A DNA stretch of 64,000 nucleotides, taken from positions 208,757-272,756 of the forward strand of contig JTDE01000195.1 of assembly GCA_014338405.1 (NCBI GenBank), written 5' to 3'. Source of the DNA: Paragonimus skrjabini miyazakii. Lineage: Eukaryota; Platyhelminthes; Trematoda; Plagiorchiida; Troglotrematidae. The position numbers were made by a program, and so were the translations under genes. Numbering within the stretch: the first letter of the stretch is position 1; every line of letters starts with the position of its first letter. The notes under the pieces are model-generated. The model did no database searches. It was not told where the DNA came from and was given only the letters and a program-made list of their open reading frames with translations. This document shows, in pieces, positions 36,804 to 46,370 of this stretch.

Positions 36804-36951
36804 CTCAAGTATGGCACGTACACCGTCATGTTGAAGTGCAGATTCAACAAGATCATTGAGATCGATTCCACTAGCTTCCAGACTGCTGGTGTCCATCGAG
36901 TCCTCGAAATGAGAACGAATCATTGCCTCTTGTACGCGCTTAAGTCGTGCT
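36804..36951 (-). CDS. PRKDC: DNA-PKcs exon: FAT, AMIRSHFEDS segment
   Basis: This 148-bp exon (phase 2 to 0) lies between a CTATTTAG acceptor and a CTTGAG/GTCAGT donor. It encodes ARLKRVQEAMIRSHFEDS, then LNDLVESALQHDGVRAILE. DNA-PKcs has Y-M-I-R-S-K-L at the same place, followed by L-L-T-F-I-D-K-A-M and then A-I-L-E-L. The upstream junction restores an Arg codon from AG plus A. Confidence 0.85.
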
Positions 36952-38945
36952 CTAAATAGGAACGGTAGAACGCTCTCTATCGTCGAAGGTTCATTGTAAA
37001 GAGAAGCTAGATGACCAGAAAATAAAGTTCACAGAAACAGCAATAACATTTCAACTTGTACAGAATTAGATCACTGTTTGTAGATAGCTAATCTATTTGA
37101 TAACACTATAACATAGCAGTATCATGTGGATAAAGCGAGACGAAGGCGGACACATTGGATAGATTTGATAACTCATTTTTTTCAATCAGATTTTGTATGA
37201 AACCAGCAAAAAATCGAAAAGTGAGTTAATGGAATTTGAGATTTGTAGGATACCGTCAATATTCACTAACCTTGGCAATCAACCACTGATGAGGATTGAC
37301 AACACATACAAAAGGCTCATCATTCACAGTCAGAACAATACATTGAAGCTTTCAAGGAACTTACAGCCATTTTCAGACTCATCAAAGTCAAGGAGGTCTC
37401 CATTTTGTTAAATTAAAGAAACATATACTTATAAGCAGATTACATAAGTAAAACTCAGTGGGGAAGTTACAGTCCGTCTGATGATTCATTTTAGTCTGAA
37501 GAGTAAAAACAAACGGAAGTCTTCATTTTAAGATATGTTACAAGAAATCGAAAAACAAAGAGTAGTAAACGGTCATCAAATACATAAATGTGATGCTTAT
37601 GTGTTAGGAGGCAAATTCATCCAAACAATCTAGTCAGGACATTGGTGACGGCTAATGAAATCAGATATCAGCAAAGCACTGAGGGGCACGTCGGACCAAC
37701 TAGCAGGAGGTGTGAAAGTGAGCGTGGGTGTCCCGCTAGGAAGTATACATGCAAGTAAGCGTGGGTGTCAGGCTAGCCCGAGGAACCAGTCAGAGCGCAA
37801 CGCCTATGGAATAGGCCCTACTTGGCCACGAAGTGGCCTAAACAAGCGGACAGTGGTTCAACGCGTAAATGGCCATATTTGGCCACTATTTCATGCTATA
37901 TATTTACAGGCATTTCATTCATTTGTCGAACTGGTCATCGGCAATACAGCGTGTTTTCCCGCCGTCGTGTTCTTCTTGACTCCGCGCAAGTAGATTGGGT
38001 GAAGCCGCATAGCCGGGACCAAAGTCTAGCAGTCAAGCCGTAATAGAACGTTTTGGCAAGAAAAGGCGCGTTATATCATTATGCATATCCAAAGAAATAA
38101 CATTATGAATGGTTGCTCGTTGGTAAACGAACATAGCGATTTGAACAACATTGTTACATTCCGATCATATTCACAACTGAGAAAGGGAGGCAATCACCAA
38201 ACAATAAGTTGCTTACAATAATGATCGGTCGTGTGGATCAGATTCGTGGCTTGTTCAAACGATAAATTGTTTCTCAGAGAAACACGGTGGTGTAGTAGCT
38301 GGTTAAGTAAAGACTTATCAGATTAATCAAATTTACAAATTATTGAATAGCAAAAAACCGTAAGTTGTTTATGTATTATTATAGTTTACAGAAAGAAAAT
38401 AGTACGCATGTCTTGCCACAAAAGTATACAGCTAGTGAATCTATCTTTCATATCATTAAGTCGACAGTGGTTAGTCATGACAACAACTAAACGTGGCCCA
38501 ATAGAAAACGGTAAGCAAACTACATCTAAAAAACCCTTATCGAAAAACGATTAGATAAAAATAGGAAATCTGACTGCAACAAAACTATACAGCCACCCTA
38601 CTAGCCTTATTTATTCAGCAGACATCGACATGCTGATTAGGCATATTTCAGTATGTCAGAATACACACCACAAGCCGCATCGGTATCAAAGCTAACGCCA
38701 ACTCGGCTGCTGAGCTGTATTTCGGTGCTAACTTAACAAGACTCACGAAAATGGCTGAAATTGAGGTTATCATTGTAGGTCGGCCAATCCGAAATCTTAA
38801 AGACGCAGCGTTGTTCGATGGCATAATATTAACGCTCATCAAATTGGAGGAGATAAAGAACAACAGAAATTGTTTCATGGGCCCAGACTGCGCTAAGATA
38901 AGTAGTGACAACAGAGATGAAACATTTGTTGGACAAAACTATCAC
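36952..38945. other. DNA-PKcs intron, 2.0 kb
   Basis: Between about 37640 and 38050 the sequence is visibly more GC-rich and has near-repeats (GTGAGCGTGGGTGTC and GTAAGCGTGGGTGTC). This could be an LTR or an unknown repeat. No coding match was found. Confidence 0.45.
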
Positions 38946-39184
38946 CTACGCCATATGGATGAAAACGGTATTTGGTCGGGATTGGAGAATTCCACTGAAG
39001 GGTTGGAATCACGAGAGGAGATGTCAATGGCTAAGGTTTTCATGTTACGAGCAGACAGCTGGTCCAAATCTTCCCAATGTGTCATATGATCTAGACATGT
39101 CAGCAGACCATCACGACAAAGCGATTGTAGACCCGAGTCCATGCACGGAGGGCAGTCATCCCAAAGTTGTGTTGTTTCTAAGAT
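38946..39184 (-). CDS. PRKDC: DNA-PKcs exon: FAT, LWDDCPPCMDSG segment
   Basis: This 239-bp exon (phase 0 to 2) follows an ACCCTTAG acceptor and ends at CGTAG/GTGATA. It encodes ILETTQLWDDCPP, then LCRDGLLTCLDHMTHWEDLD and SNPDQIPFSSIWR. The family counterpart reads D-W-x-D-G-E-P, then a helix ending LDCYNHLAEWKSL, then a P-D-L-x-x-I-W turn. A nearer AG would leave the wrong phase, so the acceptor 7 bases upstream of it is used. Confidence 0.85.
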
Positions 39185-40315
39185 CTAAGGGTTTGAAACG
39201 GAGATAAAGTAATGAAAATTTGTATGATTAAAACGAAATGTACTAAACTTGCTACATAAAACTCGTTAGAATTCAAAGAACGTGATACCTTGCTAACCCG
39301 ACCGATTGATGGCTACAAAGTTTCCGCCTACGACCACCGACTCCTCCGAGGCATCAGAAGGCCATCGGTAGAAATATCGACTTAGTGATGCCGAGGGATG
39401 CATGTGTATATTAGGAACAAGCGCATATTGCAAACCATTGAGCAAAATAGCTCACATGTATCAACGCACAGCACACCGCCTCGTTAGCTGGCTGACTGTC
39501 TCGAGCTGGACAATACTTTTTCGATTTCGATATGTCTGAGTCTCATTGCTGAATCCGTCAACGTCAGTTTAACCTGATCCAAGGAGTTTATCTGATATTG
39601 GCCAATATTTATATGACTCTCACGTAAACAGATACATCATACAGAAGTACCAACACTATGCGAGGATTTACCCTAACAAGCCTTCTGATCAAGTCGGGTC
39701 AGTAGGCGCTAACGGACGACGATAGCCGGAACATATTCAGATAATGTCGAGATGTGACACACAAAACATCCAAATTTAGACGAACACTGTCCGTGTATGT
39801 ACAGTGACAGGTCACTGGCCTGATTTGACTGGAATGTTTGTTAGTCCTCGTGCAGTATTGACTTCAATGTGTCCTCATTCTCTGCTCTCGTACCAATATG
39901 AACTACTTAGTTTCGACAGAAACTCAAGTAGGACGATGCCAAAGAAACCACATGAGTCATTTTAAACTGACATCCAACCATGCAAAGGTGATACAGAGGC
40001 AACCATAAGTGATGGAGGAAATCATAAAATGGAAGAGATATAGAAACTACAGTCTGATGATCATTAACTGACTGAAGTTCAGAAGATCGAAACGTTGACG
40101 TTCGTAATTGGTTTAATAAGAAACTCTTGGCTTTTACTTTTTGTTGGAGACAGAATTAGGCCAGGCAGAAATTCACATTTAACTATATCCATGCGATGAA
40201 TCGCTGTGTTCTCTGAATTGTTCTTGATTGATTTCGTTCTTTTATGACTCACTAACGTTACCGACGTCATTAATCATTTTCCTTTTATTGTAGCACTGAC
40301 ACGAAGTTAAACGCA

Positions 40316-40339
40316 ATATATATATATATATATATATAT
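40316..40339. repeat. (AT)12 microsatellite
   Basis: Uninterrupted run of twelve AT dinucleotides in intronic sequence. Confidence 0.95.
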
Positions 40340-41684
40340 GCCGGCTATAGAAAAAGTAGCAGAGATATACTATATCATCTAGGTTTCATAATACGATTGA
40401 TGCCCTAACAGGTGTAATGAACGGACAACGCACCAATCAACATACAAAAGGCAATATATCAGTCATTATGGTGTAACAAAACAGCTGTGGGAATCTGGTG
40501 CTGTGAGAACTTAACTTGAAATCAGTGGAAACAGTCAAGGACATAGAGACTGATACACAAAGAGAAGCAGGTGAATGTTGACACAACAAAGATTTTTATT
40601 GTTCAAACAGTATTTTTTTGAAGAGGTTTTCTAAAGTGGCCAGAGCACCTCGATTCTGTATTTGTCAACACAGTGTTCAAACATGGAAACCACTACCCGC
40701 CTAAGAAAGATTATCTTGAACACCACCATATATTACTGATGAGTAGTCAAATCTGCCTGGCGCTTTTGGAGCAATTCTAACTCTGGCACACACCAGATGG
40801 AGTATCCAACTGGTCCCCCAGTTGAAGGGAAACGATAGACTCAAGTCAGAGTTGTCAGGACTGGAATTTGTACTCTGACCAAGTGTAAATGACGGTCAAT
40901 TCACATCAACCAAACTTCCTGCATCACATTAACAGTCTAACAAATATCACAGTTGCACCTTCTCGTATTGGAATACCTCGTTTAAAATCACAAGAGATAG
41001 AAACGCGCACGAAGGTGTTATTAATTTTTATCACAGAAAGGAAAGGCAGCCTTTACCACGGCACATGACTACTAGTGTTTAGTGATTCTTATCCAGTCTG
41101 TTATGGAGAAGAACCCATCGAATAGCCAAAGAAAATTTTCGGTGGATTCCTAGCGCCCAGGTTTTCAGGAAAGAAAGGAAACCTGCACCAAGTCGATTAT
41201 GTGAATCGAACCATCTTACCGCCTAAACCTTGTTGTGTTTGACTCACACTGGTCCATATCTTGATCTCCCGCTGACCGTACACATTTGTGTGCTCTTTGT
41301 TCTATTCGTATGACGCGTTTATTTAACCCAACATTTTATTGGTCATTCATAGCGAAGTGAGCGTGGTTTCATGAGGTTCCGTGGTCGCAGTTGTATAGTA
41401 CTGCACTCATTCATCTTCGCGTCTTTCGTGAAAGAGAGGTGCTATTTTATAGTTTCTGCACGTGTCCGTTTTCGTTGTGCTTCATCCTATTGCTGTGGAA
41501 AACCTACGACTCAGGGGGAAATGAGATTTAACGCTTTAACACATATCAATAGTCCCGTCTTATAATGCGATTGCACCTTGTTTTTCCCGTTCGTAGTCGT
41601 ACGAATCAGATGAGCTATCTAACGTTCACATTGTTGAAAAATCACGGCCTCCCGGAACGAAAGCAAAAACCAGTCTTCGTGGCA

Positions 41685-42028
41685 CAAAGCAAATCTCGAT
41701 TCATTGAGTTTCTATTGGTTATTTTATAGACAAGACGTATCAGTAAAATGAAGAAATACAATTGGTGCTGTCGCTTCAGCTTTCACATTGGTCGGCTCCA
41801 CTTGGCTAGTAGCTCGTTTGTTTTAACACATGACGCACTTAAACAACTTGTTTTAATCCGACACTCGTTATAGCAAAATCCGACGCTGGAGCAGCGTGCC
41901 GTCCTGATTGGTTCCCACGCCGACATGCCAGTCTGCTCGCTTTGTCGACACTGATTGACCGTTGTCTTCCGCGAATCCCTGGTTGACTTCGTATCGATGC
42001 GTTTGTCCAATCCAACCCCTTTACACAC
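41685..42028 (+). repeat. LTR-like dispersed repeat, copy 1
   Basis: Diverged copy of 54594-54888 in the same orientation. Shared blocks include TTCATTGAGTT, CATTGGTCGG, ATAGCAAAATCCGACGCTGG, TCCTGATTGGT and CTTCCGCGAATCCCTGGTTG. Several ATTGG boxes suggest a promoter-bearing LTR. No terminal TG/CA or flanking duplication was established. Confidence 0.6.
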
Positions 42029-43206
42029 AGTGTGAACGTTCACTCCGTTTTATGAAACCGGTCGAAATGATGATCAGTTCTTACATGATAAAATTTGACA
42101 GCTAGTCGAAAGCTCATCGCAGTCGCATCCCAAGTTGATGTAACATACTTTCCAAATATCCATAATACGAAAGCATTTGGAAGTGCAGTTGTGTTAAAAA
42201 GAATAGCAGCCTGATCATCGTTTACAACGTCAAAAGATGTAAGCACACACAGACTATCTTATGAAGTGGTGTGGTGGACTGTGTAGCGTAACAACCCACG
42301 CGAGATCGTCACATAGGCAGAGTCATCCATGTCAGACAAACATAGGGCTCGATGAACCACAGCCACTACAGTCACTCCAGGTTGAGAAGTGGAATAAGAC
42401 TGACTCCATTACTTCGGAAAAACAACTACATTTCTAATCTACTAGCATCCAGTCACTGATCTGTGACAGAGACTGAAATCGTGAAACATGATAATTGTTC
42501 CATCTAAGTATCGTCGTCCTGGAAGTATTGCAAGCGGTATCAGTCACTGCCATTTTGTTGACGAGGATGAGACCATAAGATTACACACAGACATCACTCA
42601 AGCTTTGCTGGTACACAACCACAGTAGGTTGTCTCAAAAATATTCAGTCAAATACAATGATACAATTGAAACTATTCATACCTCCAGATATACATTATTC
42701 TTGTCATAGCTCTGACTACCTGAAGATAAGCAGATTCGTTAATATTGAGGGAGTATGTCAGGCTTGATAATAATGACTTCGATTTCTCTCAAGCACTGGA
42801 TAAAAAAGCTACTCAACTAATCTGGAATGCACTCTGTGTTTAGACAGTTGACCACATTGTTATAGAAACTAACGTTCCGATACCAGTCTGGGATGTGCTG
42901 AACACGAACAGAACAACACGCCAATCCACAGCATATCTTGAAGTGTTGTGGTCCACCGTCAAGTAACTGTCGAAAGTTGTTATTGGATACATCCGACCCA
43001 ATTAGCTGATGTGTAACCTGCCAAACACCGAAGTCGATAACTCCAGAGGTTGTCATGTTCAATCAAAGTGGAATGAAATAGACATAACCGCACGATCCAA
43101 GAACTATTCAAATCACATGTAGAAATACACAACAAAGCTACGACTGATCTCGGTTTGCAATAAAAAAACAGCGCGGGATCCCCTTGTTTGAAACTGAAAA
43201 GCAAAC

Positions 43207-43312
43207 AATCATTACTCACAAGCGAAAGTGCTTCTTTTCGAAGGGGGCCGACTGGAAAGTCTATGGGAATGCGACAGCTGCGATCAATTGTGGGTGATGT
43301 TCAACTTGAAAC
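43207..43312 (+). mobile_element. SINE with internal deletion
   Basis: The first 20 bases (ATTACTCACAAGCGAAAGTG) match the 5' end of the SINE at 162. The sequence then jumps to CTTCTTTTCGAAGGGGG and the 3' body. The tRNA head is lost between two AGTG tetranucleotides, so this copy has no pol III promoter. Confidence 0.75.
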
Positions 43313-43628
43313 AATAACACACAAACAATAACACTTGACACTGAGCACACTTTGATGTTAGCATTATTCTCCTGGGTCAACCGGAGAAAAAACACTGTCT
43401 CAAAGATGCTGACTAATTCTTACAAGGTAAGCTGGTATGTGTTTGTGTACGCACACCGTCTAAACCATACGGTCACGTTATCAGATTTGCCAAAGACTCC
43501 GTGTATTAGATGACTCCCCCATTCTCTTCGTCAGTACTAAGGGTACATGTTAACTCCAATTATCTACTCAACTTTGTTACGTAGTTTTCGGGAAATAAAG
43601 TATCCGTATGAACAGCTTTTACACTACT

Positions 43629-43967
43629 TGTTTTCAGTGTTTCATCATCAGACTAAATACATGTGTGTATGGGTTCAACAGGAATAGTACATCAGTAGAA
43701 TGAGGGATGGTAATTATCAATGCCAAGTTAGTCAGACCCCTTAAGTCCATTTATTTAACACCAGTAACTTAGGTTGTAAGCGCACGTTACGTAAGACTAC
43801 CGATTTGTCAAAAAACGTTCACAACCCAAGATGATGGCGTTGCATAATTGGAGTCTGACTAACTTGACACTGATAATTACCACCCCTCATCTTATTGATG
43901 TACTACCCCTGTTGAACCTATATATAAGTGTTGTATTTTGCCTGATGATGGAACACTGAAAACAAGC
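43629..43967. mobile_element. fold-back element
   Basis: Arms 43629-43738 and 43850-43967 are inverted copies that share TTGTTTTCAGTGTT, CATCATCAG, GGTTCAACAGG, AGTACATCA and AAGTTAGTCAGAC, with about 80% identity. The 110-base centre is unpaired. No coding capacity. It may be two inverted 3' ends of a retroelement or a MITE-like element. Confidence 0.65.
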
Positions 43968-44146
43968 TTGTTTGCTACGCGCTTCTCATGACTAAACCGA
44001 GTATATTCACCTTACTTAATAAACTGCTATCAGCGCTGATGATTACATAACTCGCGAAACCGATGCTCTCCGTAAAAATCCAGAAACCAAGGAGCAATAA
44101 GTGATCAAACAAAGTCCGAGGAAACATATAACAAAAAGTAAGCCAC

Positions 44147-44465
44147 CTCCTCAAACGCCAGACGAGCGGCTGTGTAATTCGGTAAGCCAATGTTCACCAG
44201 AGCATATCCAATACGGCGGAGCAGTGGGGTTCCTTCAACCCATCGATCTCGGAGCCATCCGATCACATCATCGAATCGCCCGAGCGAACGATAGAGACGG
44301 ACCAAATCCCACCAAACGATAGAAGCTGTGGATACATCACTGGCGGATCCCTGGAGCAGATGCGGCAACGAATCCGAGGGTTTTGGGAATATGCGAAGTT
44401 CAGCCGGATCGGCCCACCAGTGTTCTGATGTGTCACTTCGTGGAGATTCTTGGTTGAGGTGAAAG
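44147..44465 (-). CDS. PRKDC: DNA-PKcs exon: start of FAT
   Basis: This 319-bp exon (phase 2 to 0) lies between a GTATCTTTAG acceptor and a GAGGAG/GTGGCT donor. It encodes SEHWWADPAELRIFPKPSDS, then SIVWWDLVRLYRSLGRFDDV and YTAARLAFEE. DNA-PKcs has V-L-R-W-V-E-L-A-K-L-Y-R-S-I-G-E-Y-D at this position, followed by a YSEAAKQYDEAL helix. The upstream joined codon is AG plus C. It lies 450 bases left of the large inverted repeat, which sits in the preceding intron. Confidence 0.88.
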
Positions 44466-44914
44466 CTAAAGATACCAGACGATATCAAAAGTAAGGATGG
44501 AGAACCCTATTCAACATAATTGAATTCAGAGCATACACTAATCGAATGTAGTCAAGAAAATTTAAGCCAAATAACAAGGTTCATCTCCAAGTGTCCACGG
44601 GATAAGACTGATCACTGCTCGAAAACATCTCCAAACTGTCATGAAACAAACAACGCTGGCCTTTTCTAATCAGCTGAAACTGACATCAGTTGATAGATTG
44701 GCTGTCAACAATAGTGGGTGTGCTCGGTTACTGTGTTTGTACGCCAGGACCGAAATGCCAACCTGGTCAACAATCACTTTCTAATTCAGCCTGCCATCTG
44801 AAAACAGTCGACTGTGATGTTTCACTGCGTTGTTAACAAGGCAGACCAGCAAAACACAGACCGTTTTGCAGTTCGGTTCCGTGCAATATTCCTTACAGCT
44901 GGTCCCTTTCAACC
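44466..44914. other. intron flank left of the palindrome
   Basis: Ordinary AT-rich intron sequence, except that the last 20 bases or so (44895-44914) are a diverged continuation of the palindrome arm and encode the Penelope-like motif ending DQL. Confidence 0.5.
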
Positions 44915-45944
44915 CGCTGTAGCATGGCTCTGTCTATGAACTTTTCCGGGTAGCTGTTTTGTATGAATATCGTATGTATGAACGCCACTTCCTCAGTAAT
45001 GGTGTCATTTATGCAAGTTTGCGTGGCTCTGCTCGTCAAACAGTTAATTAGGTTTCTTTCTAAAGCGAGTGATACGAAACTATTGAAGTGAATTTGTGGT
45101 GGATTATGAAACCGGAGATGCGAATATTCCAACACTCGGCGGAATACCTCAACGTGGAGGAAGTATGTCTAATAGCCCACAGCGAGCGGATCGGAGACAA
45201 CATGGGCGACCGGACAAGCCATCGAGATCGGACCAACGGACGAGGAATGGCAGGTGACCCCTCCCCCCCTCCCCCCCTCCCCGACTGAAGGCGTTGGTCA
45301 CACACACAGACCGGACAGAAGTGCACACGACATGGGAGCGAAAAACGAGGGTGTTGTGGACTGGGATTGTGATTCGTAAACGCGAGCGCGCGCGTAGCAT
45401 GGCAACCAGCGAGTTGGACAATAAAGATTGTGCTCTATTGAATGCCTTTTCGTTACGAATGTACTGACCATTCCAAGTATCCTTTCTGTGTATCGCACGC
45501 TGAATTGAACCATCAGTGCGGCGACGTAAATGCTTAAGTGGCTACTCATTTCGGAGTCCAACGAAAATTGCAAATTTTGGTGTGCGGAGTTGAATGTGGC
45601 TAAGATGTCAGTAGGATTTACGCTATTATCGAGTACGCAAAGGATGTCATCAACGTATCTCTTATAAAAATTGCATTGGCCTACCGCTGAGCTCAGTTGT
45701 TGGTTTTCCAATTTCGCCATGAAGATATCTGCAACGACGATCTCATTGCGACATCGTTTTTTTGTCAATAAATTCCTTCATTGAACCTAAACTGTACGTT
45801 GTAGGTGCGCAGACAAAGTAATTGCTTGAGTTCGACCGATGGTATCTGAATATCTGTCACTACCCTTGATATACTCACACAGGTAATCTGTGGTCTCCTT
45901 TAGTTGAACATTGATAAACAAGGGTGCGACATCGAAAGAAAACA
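44895..45944 (-). mobile_element. Penelope-like element, RT part, minus copy
   Basis: Mirror copy of 51897-52945. The reverse transcriptase is recognised from VADIFMAKLENQQLSSAVGQ, the catalytic KRYVDDILCVLD and the C-terminal ATQTCINDTITEEV, then SYPEKFIDRAM. Penelope-like RTs share the FMAKLE, YVDD and YPxxFI motifs. It is defective: an in-frame stop precedes the YVDD block, a frameshift follows LDSEMS, and about 360 bases of unrelated sequence are inserted. On this side the element stops at about 44895, without the endonuclease. Confidence 0.8.
45085..45450 (-). repeat. insertion with G-quadruplex motif in Penelope-like RT, left arm
   Basis: About 360 bases split the RT frame between WNGQY and IHFNSFV. 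It contains a run at 45258-45282 of four C-blocks separated by single T, which on the minus strand is four G-runs of 4 to 7. It also has a CGCGCGCG-like stretch at about 45385. The source of the insert is unknown. Confidence 0.65.
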
Positions 45945-46278
45945 TTGATTACTCATTTAAATAGGTATATTTAGTTACATTTACAAAATCAAAGGAGTTG
46001 TGTAAGCTGTGCATTGAAAGTTTCCGACAGACGGGATCAATTATTTGTTATGTCTGCACTACTCACTGAAGTGAGAACTGAAGGGATACAGGAGGAACCT
46101 TGTGTATCCTGACTGAGCCAGCACGAAGGTGTGTTACATGTAGCAATGAATAGAGTTTAGAGCGAACGGATCGATGAACCAATATCAAGCCGATGAGGAA
46201 AGGACAAAGCATGTCTGGGCGCATGTGACCTTTGCAACCGACAGGTGTGAAATGGGACGGTGCACTTGAGTGAGCGAT

Positions 46279-46306
46279 TGTGTGTTTGTGTGTGTGTGTG
46301 TGTGTG
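46279..46306. repeat. (GT)n tract, left arm
   Basis: Interrupted GT repeat directly beside the 3' end of the Gypsy pol frame. The mirror (CA)n tract lies at 51535-51562. Confidence 0.9.
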
Positions 46307-46370
46307 CATGCACATGCAGGTACGTAACATAGATGGACCGTACACCTCTCCTCGTTAAACAAAGAAAATG

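Larger units (their letters stand above)
39185..44146. other. DNA-PKcs intron, 5.0 kb
   Basis: Holds an (AT)12 tract, an LTR-like repeat (41685-42028), an internally deleted SINE (43207-43312) and a fold-back element (43629-43967). A copy of the TTACTGATGAGTAGTC motif lies at about 40736. No gene was found on either strand. Confidence 0.6.
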
